A stretch of 51,497 bases of DNA, taken from Acanthaster planci (Eukaryota; Echinodermata; Asteroidea; Valvatida; Acanthasteridae). This document shows positions 12,041 to 21,717 of this stretch, piece by piece (position 1 is the stretch's first letter; every line of letters starts with the position of its first letter). The notes under the pieces are model-generated. The model was given only the letters and a program-made list of their open reading frames with translations. It was not told the origin of the DNA and searched no databases. The stretch spans positions 1,931,677-1,983,173 of the forward strand of contig NW_019091371.1 in NCBI RefSeq assembly GCF_001949145.1, in the 5' to 3' direction. The position numbers were made by a program, and so were the translations under genes.

Positions 12041-12899
12041 GCACATAAGGAAGTCTATTATAGCACTCCACGAGCATTAGCTGGAGCCAAATCCTAACTA
12101 TCGATGCACGTAACACAATGCTAAAATCTGCTGTCACAGATTTGAAAGGTGGGCAGATGACGTCCCATTGCGGCCATGGTTGTAGCATGCTAGAAAGTCC
12201 TGCCGAAGATCAAGATTGTGGGAAGTTAATAATTGTTCAAGGAAGCGAAGAGATTGATGTAAGGCTGCTCTATCATCCCAGGGAGAGTGCGTCCACCACT
12301 ATGTCATTGGACCCTGCCATGTGGATCGTCTGCAGGTCAGCTGCATGATAACCTTGTCCTTTCCATTAATGTGGTTTTGGTTGGCAGTGTGAAAAAAAAG
12401 GAGGCAAGTAAGCCGAAAGACTTCATGTAACCTAGATAAAGTTAATGTCAGTCTTTATCAAGCAAGGGCATCCTAACAAAAGTCTTGCTTAGTCAAATGC
12501 ATAAGTTGTTCTTAGCAGCAGTGTACATTGTATAACACCTGAATATGGCAAAGGGACAGGGGACATGTCTTTACTTTACACTTACCTTCATGAGGAGCAG
12601 CTGGTCTTCTCATTTTAAGTACTAATTCAGCCTCCTGTTTTTCAATTATCCTTTAGACTTTCATTACATTTATTGTGCACTTACCTAGTGTTTTCTTAAA
12701 CATGTTTTATTTTGTATTTAAACTATTCATTATTTATTGTGTCATTATCATAAATTACTTATTAATTTAACTTACTTAATTTCATATTTTATTGCTTACA
12801 TTATCTTCATTCATTTCCAGTAATTCCTTTTCTTTCTATAACGAAATATTTGTAAGTTCTAACTTTTGGCTTCAAATACTTCTATATTTTAGTATTTTA
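12041..12899. other. Intron sequence, AT-rich to the right
   Basis: No gene is recognised. The right part (12640-12900) is strongly T-rich and may be degraded LINE 3' sequence. Confidence 0.45.
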
Positions 12900-13042
12900 T
12901 TTAATTCCTCTCTACACAACTTGATGGAAGAGTGGCAGGTCTTTGGCCACAGTGATTTTTATCGCTTCTGCCTCTCCTATATGCATCTTGTATGTGATAA
13001 AAAGAATTGGCATGAATAAATAATAGTAACAATAATAATAAT
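12900..13042 (+). mobile_element. LINE 3' tail with AAT-type microsatellite
   Basis: The sequence TATGTGATAAAAAGAATTGG followed by CATGAATAAATAATAG and (AAT)n is the kind of 3' end seen in CR1/L2-like LINEs. It is immediately followed by the 5' end of another LINE fragment. Confidence 0.45.
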
Positions 13043-13580
13043 AACATTCTTGACAATCTTTTAGATAAACATGCACCCAGAAAATCAAAATTACACACTT
13101 TGTGACCAAATACTCCATGGTATTCTGAAACAGTTCATTCAGAGGTGTATATGGAGAAATTGAAGAAAAAAAGCATTTGAATAAATTGACCATTGAAAGA
13201 GATCTTTATAAAGCTCGGCGGAATAAGGTTGTCCACCTTATCAATCAGTGTAAACAGCGTCACTATCAACAACTTATTATAAATAGTAAGGGTGACAGTA
13301 AAACATTTTTGAACATATTTGATAATCTTCAGGGGCGGAAGAAAGCTAATATTTGCTTATTAACCCTAACCCCCAGGGTGTATGTAAAATCCTATTGAGG
13401 ATTTGGGACTGTTACAGTTAATGAATCAGTTTCAGTTATTGCTAAGAAGTTTACTGACTTCTTTCAGCTGAAAATTCAAATATTTGATCGAAATGCATTG
13501 AGAATTTGCACTCATCAAAATAAGATCAAGTACACATCAAAGAATGTGCTACAAATATGCCAATTCATAAATTGTCTTAA

Positions 13581-13939
13581 ACCCCTTGAAGACGGGAATT
13601 TCTTCCCGAAACCCGACTCCAAAAATTCCAGCCTCGCTTGGCCACCTCGGTTTGTGGCCCTGCGTGCTAAGCACGCTTTGAATTACACAGTGAAAAGGCT
13701 GATTATTCGGTGGCATGCGGTTCTACTCACCTTTCAACATTCCCATAGCCTCTTTTCAAANNNNNNNNNNNNNNNNNNNNNNNNNNNNNNNNNNNNNNNN
13801 NNNTTAACATATATACAAGAGCCAGGGTCTGCCTTCTTTCACCGTGTTCACTCGAGCGTGGGCCGAGAATAATAGCTGAAAAGCGGGCTGAGGATCTCAA
13901 TTTTTACGGCGGCTATAGCCGCCTCACGTAGTGAAGGGG
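13581..13939. mobile_element. piggyBac-type MITE inside the LINE (contains assembly gap)
   Basis: TTAA flanks at 13577-13580 and 13940-13943 bound a copy of the 3956-4305 element in reverse orientation: GACGGGAATTTCTTCCCGAA at the left equals the complement of the right end of that copy. The 43-base N run lies inside. The ends read ACCCCTTG and GTGAAGGGG. Confidence 0.8.
13761..13803. other. Assembly gap (43 N)
   Basis: A run of N interrupts the MITE. The related copy at 3956-4305 suggests that little sequence is missing. Confidence 0.99.
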
Positions 13940-13946
13940 TTAAGTA

Positions 13947-15390
13947 CACTGCCCCGCAAAAGATATAGTGCACGTGTACATGAACATCATATTTCGTTGT
14001 TACTCTAATGTAATATTTAAAACATTAAACAAACGCATTAAAAAAATGTTCATTGATGTCTGTGCTTCAATGAAATTGTCATTGATGTTGCATATTTATG
14101 TTTAAATATTAAATTATTAAAATGATAAAAAATGAACTTAATTGTTTTCTGTGTGTACAAAGTCAATGGGGGACGTGGCAAAATCCAAGATTGCGGTGCC
14201 CCATGGCACGCCAATAAACATGAAGGACCTGGATCAGTTTAGTAGCATGTAAAACCTCCACGAGCATCGATAAGGCTTTGACACCTTCTTAGCATTGAAG
14301 CCAAGAGATTGGTGATGAAATGGCATTTCATTCCATCCCAAATCCTCTGGAGAGTTTGGAATGGCTCCTCCTTACTTTCAGGCCTCCGATTCTCCAATGG
14401 ATTGAGGTCAGGATTCTGGGCTGGCCTGGATTTCATTAAGGAAATCGGGGGTTGGATCAGCCAAGAATTCCTGTGTAATTCTTGCAGTGTGTGGGGGGCA
14501 TTGTAATGCGGAAACAGGAAGTCAAGGCCGATCAAACCATGGGCAGAAGGCAGCATGTGATCATGGAGAATATCGACGTAAACACCGGCGTTGATGTTCT
14601 CCGCGACCTGTGTCAGCGCACCAGTGTCCGCTGAGCTCATACAGCCCCAAACCATGATGCCAGATCCTCCATTCTTTATTGACGGAACCACACAGTTCTA
14701 AGAAAACTCCTCCCCCACCAGCCTTCTGACATAAACGTGACCGTCTGATTGATACAACTAAAACCGTGACTCATTGCTCCAAAGAAAGCGGCTCTAGTCA
14801 TCAGCCATCCATGCCAGATGCTCACGGGCCCAGGCTAGACGCCTTGCTTTGCGGGTTGCTGTGAAGTGGGGCTTGTGCCTTGCTACCCGACCATTCAAGC
14901 CAGCTGCTGCTAGGCCACAAGACACAGTGGAGTGACGGACGTCGACATCAGTCTAGGCGAGTTCCATTCGCAGCTTGGGGCAGTAACGGTTCCGGCGGCA
15001 TGTCCGCACCAGGAATCGGTCATCCTGCGCACTGGTGGACCTTGGACGGCCAGATTTGGGGAGACTTGCCATGGATTCTCTTTCCACCAGCTCCTTTAAA
15101 TTAGTCCTGACGGTGTTGTCATTGATGCCAAGACGCCTAGCTATCTCTCGTTTCAAATTTCTTTTCCATGCCAAGCTTTGATCATGCCTTTTTGGTGGTC
15201 TGTCAGGGCCATTGTGTTCGTCTCTGAGATCTGAGTGAAAGGATTCATATGCAAAATAGCCCCCTTTATAAAGCACTAGAATCCCAAGTTTCCATAGCCT
15301 TCAATGGGGGTCAACATTTACTTCAAAAATATTCAGAAAATGCATTTTCCTGCCGTGCGAAGTTTGTTGCCATTGGTTTAAATGCCACTG
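13947..15390 (-). mobile_element. Tc1-like element, minus orientation, tentative ends
   Basis: TA dinucleotides at 13945-13946 and 15391-15392 flank CACTGCCCCGCAAAAG at the left and, read inward from the right, CAGTGGCATTTAAACC. The match between ends is weak, but removal of this block joins the LINE halves. A Tc1-type transposase fills the interior. Confidence 0.6.
14236..15276 (-). pseudogene. Tc1-like transposase pseudogene
   Basis: On the minus strand the N-terminal part has a paired-like helix-turn-helix (REIARRLGINDNTVRTNLKE) and KSGRPRSTSAQDDRFL. Then, after stops and a frame change, SRFLWSNESRF (first catalytic Asp replaced by Asn), GGSGIMVWGCMSS, LFPHYNAPHT (second Asp replaced by Tyr or Asn) and DLNPLENRRPESK (Glu kept). 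Stops fall near 14953, 14810 and 14700. The enzyme is clearly dead. It is a different Tc1 family from the one at 24-1808. Confidence 0.8.
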
Positions 15391-15399
15391 TAATATCTT

Positions 15400-16275
15400 A
15401 ATGAGCTGTACTGAAAAATTGTGCATCAGTCTCCTTCAAAGACTTGTGACTTGGATCCTGTTCCTACCAAATTGTTAGAAATGCTTCTTCCACAGTTACT
15501 GGAATCACCTACATTAATCATAAATTCATCTATTGTTACTGGGCTAGTTCCGGAACAATTACAGTCGGCTCTTGTTACCGTACTCCCATTTTTAAGCACA
15601 AATTCTTTTATTGACGGTGTTGAAAATCTTAGTAATTATCGGCCTATTACAAATTTGCCTTTAACCAGTAAAATTTTAGACAGGTTGTTGCTCATCAGTA
15701 AACCTGTCACATGTTTGAGTACGATTTGAATGAAAAATTTCAATCAGCATATCGTAGTTTTCATGGAACAGATGCCTTTAACGTACATTCAAAATAAACT
15801 TCTTTTAAATACTGACGGTGGCAAGATAACAATTGTGGTTTCTCTTGATCTCAGTGCTGCCTTCGATGCCTTGGATCATAGTATATTGTTAAAAAGACTC
15901 AACTCCAGTGGGATGACACATAATACTCTGTGTTGGTTTAAATCCCATCTTAATAATAGGACTCAGATGATCAAAGTCCTTAGAGATGGACAGAGTGGAT
16001 TCTCAGAGTATCTGTTAGAAAATGGAGTTCCACAAGGATCAGTATTAGAGCCAGTGCTTTTCAAAATGTATACACTGCCCTTAGCTCAGGTCATTTAATA
16101 GAAAACATGGCCTTACATATAATTTCTATGCAGATGACTCAATGCTCTTTATTTTGTCTATTCCAACATCGAATGAGGTTCAAAAAAAAGTGAGTGGTAT
16201 TGAGAAATGTTGTGCTGACATTCAATATTGGATAGCCGCTAATTATATGAAGTTAAACACTAAACTAACACTAAA
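15400..16275 (+). pseudogene. LINE reverse transcriptase (CR1/L2-like), inactive
   Basis: Motifs in order are DLDPVPTKLLEM, NYRPITNLPLTSKILDR, VVSLDLSAAFDALDHSIL (catalytic Asp block A), NGVPQGSVLEPVLF and FYADDSM (catalytic YADD at 16127-16138). A stop at 15727 and a frameshift between 16090 and 16110 break the frame. Target-primed reverse transcription is the known role of this family. Motif spacing and wording fit the CR1/L2 side of the non-LTR tree; Jockey-group relatives cannot be excluded. The coding end merges into unrelated GC-rich sequence near 16280. Confidence 0.85.
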
Positions 16276-16379
16276 AAATCCCTCAAGTTTAAAAACATGT
16301 TGGATATTACCAAATTGAAACTAATGACAACTGAAGCAAACAAGGACCCTGTTCCACTGTCTTCAACAAAGTAGTTGTC

Positions 16380-17480
16380 TCCATGACGTTCTGCTTGAAG
16401 TCCTAGATATAGGGAAGGCAACAGGGAGACGTTGTCCGGAGCCGCTCTGGCCTCAAGAGGGGGAGCGGTTCAATAAAGCGAAGAGACTACTTCACGAATG
16501 GGAGCCCCATAGCAAAAGTATCTCAAGACATGGGGCTGTCAGTTGACTGGCATGGTCGGTGTCTTCCTCCGGAAGGGAGGCTGACAGAGGATCCGGAATC
16601 TGGAATATGTCATAGACAGTGAGGACACTGATCAAAATCTGTGTCATCTTCAACCGAAGACACGGTGACTTTGCTTCGACTAAAGTAAGGCCATGCTATA
16701 GTCAAGAGCCTGTATATTAGCGGGTACTTGAGGGAGGACCGTCAGGCTGGAGCGGACTCGGACGCATGCCAAGTCCTGGCTAGAGACTAGAATATCTCCA
16801 CACATGAACGATCAACCAGGAGTTTGGGAAAATTGGCCCGGAAGATTCCAGCCATGCTATGTCGTTTAAACAAGTCGTGGCTGATGTCTTCCTGCGGCGA
16901 AGCGGCTTATGGCAGGCCGAACACTTGAATCATGTCTCACTGAAAAAGACAGAGGCAGCAAGCGGACGGAGTGAGGGCATTGATGGAATCAACTTCGTTC
17001 TTTTCAGAAGACAATGCTGGTTCCCGAGTCGGGAACAGGGCAATGCCTTGTTACAAGCCATGCTCGGCCTCGTGGGGAGCGGCCTGCTCCCGAGGGACTA
17101 CGCCCGGCTGGTGCGATTCTGGTGTGGAACCTGCCCGATGTAACCATGTCTCGAGGCCAGAGAGGGCAGAAGGGCCTGGTCCACCAGAACCCAGTCTGGG
17201 GCGGTGGAGGCTGATGGTGGTCTGACGCCAAGGCGGCGAGCGATGGAATTTGATGGACTGACAGGCCAACATTCGTGGTGGTCGAGGTATTGATGAAGAT
17301 GAGAAGCGCTTGCCTTTCCCGGTGGTGAGCGACCTGATGGCAGAGGTAGTAGACGGGGTCACAAGAGGCAAAATGCCTAGGGTGCATTCCCGGTTGAGGT
17401 CAAGGGGAACTGCAGAATTAGACACAGACATCAGTAGAGAAGAGGCTCGATGATGTCTAGTTGAACCCGTCATATGGTCC
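16380..17480 (-). repeat. GC-rich degenerate block, possibly DIRS ORF1 remnant
   Basis: Base composition is far richer in G and C than the surroundings, as it is in the DIRS copy at 31-40 kb. On the minus strand a broken frame contains VEDDTDFDQCPHCL, reminiscent of the Cys pair in DIRS ORF1 proteins, then Pro/Ser/Arg-rich text. I find no alignment strong enough to be sure. The block might be the 5' part of DIRS copy 2 (3' end at 6945-8164). Confidence 0.3.
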
Positions 17481-17483
17481 AAG

Positions 17484-18306
17484 CCGACCGTTTCACAAAA
17501 GTCCCGATAGTTTGTAACGCATTTCCATTCAAAATTTTATTTCTAAGTCGGCATTTACACATCGTCATTCATATATGTCGGCATGTTTTTCTTGGTCCCT
17601 TTTCCACAAAACCACAAAAATTCCTTTGTGTAAGTCGACATTTTAAAAAATTGTGCTTCGGTATCGGTTTCCTTCGCCACAGTTTCCCAGAAGTGTCAAG
17701 TGACAAGTTCCGTGCATGTGCGGCAAGCACGAGTACATCAATACTAGTAACCCTTCTAGTGCTCCACGCATGCGCTCTGTCCATTTTGGGGGGTCACCTT
17801 ATTGAACGTAGTCGGGTTCCCTACCCAAAGATTCCTGGATGACCCTTAGTCAGAATCGTCGGGTCTGGTATCCAGACTATATGGATCGAACTTAACCAAT
17901 GCGAGTGTGTGGATGAGTGTACATGTATGTTTCCTGTACCGCAACTGTATCACATACATGTCCTATGTACGTACTACATAATCGAGTCACGATGTGATAT
18001 GCAACTTTGCACGTGGCTTGCCGTCCTTGCTTCGTCCTTAGGGGCACATGATCAATTATTTAATCTGCAGGATAATAATTGAGAACAAATTTGCAGGGAT
18101 CGACCCAGGAGGTAGAAATAAACCAGGTAGAAATAAACCAGGGTAGATCAAAGCCATTGAATTAGTGCATGGAATCATGATGTACATAGGAAATACATGT
18201 GTACGTGTAAGTCAGCAAAATGACGACTTACAACACAAGCCGGCATTCGCAAAAGTCGTCATAATTTCTCGAGTCCCGAGAGTGCCGACTTAGCCAGAGT
18301 TTACTG
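17484..18306. mobile_element. Probable pogo/Tigger-derived non-autonomous element
   Basis: The right edge, read inward, is CAGTAAACTCTGGCTAAGTC next to TA (18307-18308), a typical pogo/Tigger end. AAGTCGGCA-like words recur at 17546 and near 18240-18290. The left end does not show a clear inverted copy, so it is likely truncated. Confidence 0.4.
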
Positions 18307-18308
18307 TA

Positions 18309-19120
18309 TTCCACAGCACTGATTTATATTATATTTTATATTATATTCTTGTCAATATTCTGATCACGGTGCTATGCAGCCCTTCCATAGTGCTCTTACA
18401 GTATGTACGGTTACAGGAGGATGTACATGTAGGTCAAGTAGATTCTGGAGGGTATGATCATACAGCATGACCAAAGCACCGAGATCAGGAGAGGGATATT
18501 TGCCACTAACTGTTACTTATCTAGTACACTATTCCTGGATTATTCATTAGTCCCATTTTTGTAATTTTACAACTGGTGTTCCTTTCCCTTTAACTATGCC
18601 AATTTTGCCACAATATCATCACATGGTCAGAGGATGACAACTGAACAGGTTGCCTCAAAAGAGGTTTTTCTCTCCTTCTCAGATTGAACATATGACTGTT
18701 AACAGGACAGCATCAGCATGAAGAAACATACACGTACAGAATACAATTATGTATAAATAGTTTACAAATTTTGTACCACAACAGGAAGACACCCACTATT
18801 CAGATGTTACCAGTGGCAGAAATGGACAGCTTACTGAAAGATTTCTTCAGATATGTCCACAAAAAGATGGTACTTCCTACCAATTTTTAATTTAGTTGAA
18901 TTTGTTTCAACTTAACACTTTGTTTTACAAACAATTTCAGTGAAATGATCATTCTGCAATAAAATACATTTTTTCCCTGGCATTTATTTCCCTGGTTGAA
19001 CAAAACAATTACTGCCCCCTTTGAAGGGGACCAAGGTGTTTCATACACCTTGTATACCCCTGTTATTGATAACGGAGGTGAAGCTGAAAAAAGGTCAGTT
19101 TAATAATAATAAAAACCTAC
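18309..19120. other. Intron sequence with an old dispersed repeat
   Basis: Segment 18870-18945 resembles 47510-47585 (shared CAATTTAGTTGAATTTGT and ACAATTTCAGTGAAAT words). No gene is seen. Confidence 0.5.
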
Positions 19121-19194
19121 CTTTAAAGGATCTTCTGCAGTGTCTTGAGCAGGGGCCATAGATGTAACATTTGAAATTACCAAGCCAGTATCTT
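19121..19194 (-). CDS. Candidate exon of the ZMYM-type gene (phase unresolved)
   Basis: A 74-bp segment has a good acceptor (GTTTTATCTATCTAG) and a good donor (AAG|GTAGGT, 19119-19120). Its open frame reads EDTGLVISNVTSMAPAQ and then DTAEDPLK, acidic like the rest of the N-terminal region. It ends in phase 0, matching the MYM exon at 5478. It starts two bases into a codon, however, while the preceding supported exon (29513-29280) ends in phase 0; entering in phase 0 gives a stop after five codons. Either an exon with length 1 modulo 3 is hidden between 19.2 and 29.3 kb, or this is a cryptic exon. A tRNA-derived SINE lies about 100 bp upstream of its acceptor. Confidence 0.38.
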
Positions 19195-19294
19195 CTAGAT
19201 AGATAAAACAACAACGATTGAATACAATTATTTCAACAGTTGCACTACCAATATTATCTGCAAAGGTGCGCATGTACTGTACACGTTCAGGAGA

Positions 19295-19580
19295 GTCAGG
19301 TTGGTGTTGTGGTTCTTTCTTTGCCTTCCACCTCTGCAGTCCGGGTTCAATTCCTGGCTCGGTCCACATGCGGATTGGGTTTTCAGTCCTTACCTGATTC
19401 CGTAGGTTTCACCCAGATTATTCCTTTGGGTTTTTCCCTACTTCGAAAATTGTAACCATTTCTCATAGATTCCTCTCTACAGGTTTCTTCAGGCTTGCGA
19501 GCTATCGTGCCTAGGGCGTGTTTGAGGAATCCTTGGTGTTATTAATAATATTATTATATAAATAAATAATAACAATAATG
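19295..19580 (+). mobile_element. tRNA-derived SINE with TAA-rich tail
   Basis: A tRNA-like head has an A-box-like GTTGGTGTTGTGG (19300-19312) and a B box GGTTCAATTCC (19344-19354), the correct spacing for RNA polymerase III. A tRNA-unrelated body (about 19370-19530) follows, with a microsatellite-like tail of TAA/ATT words to about 19580. It lies just upstream, in minus-strand terms, of the candidate exon at 19121-19194. Confidence 0.7.
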
Positions 19581-20067
19581 TACAGAGGTATAATATCTAC
19601 AGTGCATTTATGTAATAAAATAGACACTTCAACATCATACACTTGCCTTGTCCAAAGAAGTCTTTGTGTTTTCATCTGGTCATACCAACAAACCGCTGCA
19701 AATGAACCAACCATACTGTCCCACATGCAATGCAGTTAATTTGTTGATGTATCCAGGTACTTCATAGTCTAAGCATGTACATGTACATGTTACTACGTCA
19801 ACCACTAAGCATATCAGGAAGCAGCCCAGATGTCAGACAACTTGATCGTTTACCAACTCAAATTAGGACAACAAGACCACTGAGACAACTCAACTGGTGA
19901 GACAACCTGACAATTTACCATTTCATCTGTTAACACAACTCGGCTATACAGGGCATGAACATCACAGAGTTTGGGGCATTTAACACAGGATTCCAGTTTG
20001 GACAAATTTATACGTTTCACGTTTCATTGCAACTCTGCTTTTTGGGCATGGCATGCGTAGGGACCCA

Positions 20068-20275
20068 GTGAGGCAGCATGATTAGTTGGTAGAGCATAAG
20101 CTGCCCCAACCAGCTGTGTGGCTGCGATGGGGATACAGAATGCACGATAGCACGGTGCACAGTCTGTGGTGTACAGGCACCTCTTCTAGTATGCCGGTAT
20201 GGGAGCCGGTAAAATCTGTCCCCCAGTCCTTTCTCTCTTTAATTTAATTTGGAAAAAATGCATGGGTGCCGTGAT
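20068..20275 (+). mobile_element. Possible tRNA-derived SINE
   Basis: TTAGTTGGTAGAGCA at 20082-20096 is a close match to a tRNA D-arm and A box. A degenerate B-box-like GGGGATACAGAATG follows at about 20129. The rest resembles a SINE body, with no clear tail. The call is tentative. Confidence 0.42.
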
Positions 20276-20565
20276 TGTAAAGTACAAATGCACTCATTGC
20301 GAGTCAATTTATCTCAATCAATATTCGTCCCAGTGGTCGAGTTGCACGTGACATACAACTAACAACAAAGATCATGTAGTGCCTCAGTGCCTTCCCACCT
20401 TCGGCGATGTACGATCTTTGGTAGTGAGTACACGACCAACTGGAACCTCAAACGTGCTTAGCGATGCTACGCAAAAGTCGGGCACCGGGCTTTTTTAATG
20501 TGCATATGCACGGAGACGTAAAAGGGAACTAACTGCAGCAATCAAGCATTTTTGAAAAGAGAGAA

Positions 20566-20671
20566 TTAGGCTGAGACTTTGGTTTCGCTGGTTCCAGCTA
20601 TTTTGGAGCACGGTTCAAACCAACGTGTTCAAGCTATGACTGGAACTAGTGAAACCGAAGTCTAAGCCGAA
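20566..20671. repeat. Imperfect inverted repeat (32-bp arms)
   Basis: 20566-20597 pairs with 20640-20671 with only a few mismatches (GACTTTGGTTTCGCTGGTTC against its counterpart). The loop is about 42 bp. It could be a small fold-back element. Confidence 0.6.
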
Positions 20672-21265
20672 TCCACTCTTTTGGCTTGAATTTATGCACG
20701 AAGGGCCAGTTTCCATACAATCGTGACACTGGCCGCGGGTATGGGTGTGTGTGTGTACCTTCATGTGTGTGCATGCATCACATGCTAGACTTCGGTGTGC
20801 GCTCGGTGACATCATAAACAAAATTTTACCGTATTATGGTTCCGTGACAAGGCAGATCCGAAGTGAAAGAAAAAAGTTAAGGTATTTTTCATGACAAAAG
20901 TACAAACAAATGGCAAGAATGTACACGGAATCGAACAGCCGTAAGTATTTGCACCAGTCATTACGATTAATGGGGGGCATTTTTGAGGCCAGCGGGCGCA
21001 TTTTAGATACCTGCTCCTGTTAATTTCGAGCCCTGCACATACCACTCGTTTTTAGGCACTCTCTGGTGCATTCTGAGTCATTTTTGTTGCATTTCTGCAC
21101 ATGATTCATTACCAATTACTGGTAAAAAATCTTGTGAAAAATACTATTTGAAATAATTTTGGTTGAATAAAAAGTGGTAAATAGCACAGGGATGGGGTAA
21201 TATCTAATTGTTAGAAATATACCATGTGTCAAAAGACAAATTTCTCAACAATTTTTAAGTTGACC
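20672..21265. other. Intron sequence, nothing recognised
   Basis: A short GT-rich tract (about 20745-20775) is the only notable pattern. It contains no convincing exon. Confidence 0.45.
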
Positions 21266-21269
21266 AAAT

Positions 21270-21717
21270 CTGATATTTTGAAATAAATGTTACATGCAAG
21301 TTTGCCTTTCCCAAGAGTGTCGACAATGTTAGACGTCTTCGTTCGCCCACATGCATACTTCTTAGCAATCTGTGAGTCGGGGAACCTCTTTCAAAACAGT
21401 TTTCTGCAATGATCGGCAACATTTAGCGGTAGGCTGTGTTCAATAATAAACTCAGTCATCAGCACTTCAACATTGATTACACTCACATCGGAAGTAGTAG
21501 CTAAGAAACTGGTCAGCGATCTTCCACGTGTAGCCTCGGCTGTCGTTTTGTGCTTTTTTTGTGTTGACATGTACTGTATCTCAATGTCGCTCAGTCCGCC
21601 GTGGCTTATACTAAACTCAGTCAAACACAAGTTAGAATGTGCGTGGCGTTTTCCAAGTTTTGATGGCGAAAGTGTCTTACTTCTGCAGAATACGTTTCTG
21701 TCCTTTACTTGTGTCAT
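21270..21717 (-). pseudogene. hAT-like transposase fragment, N-terminal region
   Basis: The minus-strand frame reads FSISHGGLSDIEIQY, then STQKKHKTTAEA, a decayed BED-like zinc finger whose Cys and His positions are partly lost. It continues TEFIIEHSLPLNVADHCRKL and, after a one-base shift, FPDSQIAKKYACGRTKTSNI. This string of motifs is typical of a group of animal hAT-related proteins (entry to the RNase H-like catalytic region). The catalytic core itself is absent, so it is a 5' fragment. Confidence 0.65.

Larger units (their letters stand above)
13046..16275 (+). mobile_element. CR1/L2-like LINE fragment, split by two insertions
   Basis: Segments 13046-13576 and 15393-16275 form parts of one open-reading-frame-2 region, separated by a piggyBac MITE (13581-13939) and a Tc1-like element (13947-15390). 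The left segment reads ILDNLLDKHAPRKSK and KARRNKVVHLINQCKQRHY, the linker between endonuclease and reverse transcriptase; the right one starts KIVHQSPSKTCDLDP. The 5' end (endonuclease) and 3' end are missing. Confidence 0.75.

Noticed and set aside
19640-19712. Possible minus-strand exon reading VCWYDQMKTQRLLWT
   Set aside because: It has a fair acceptor (TTTGCAG) but needs a GC or weak donor, and its phase fits neither neighbouring exon.
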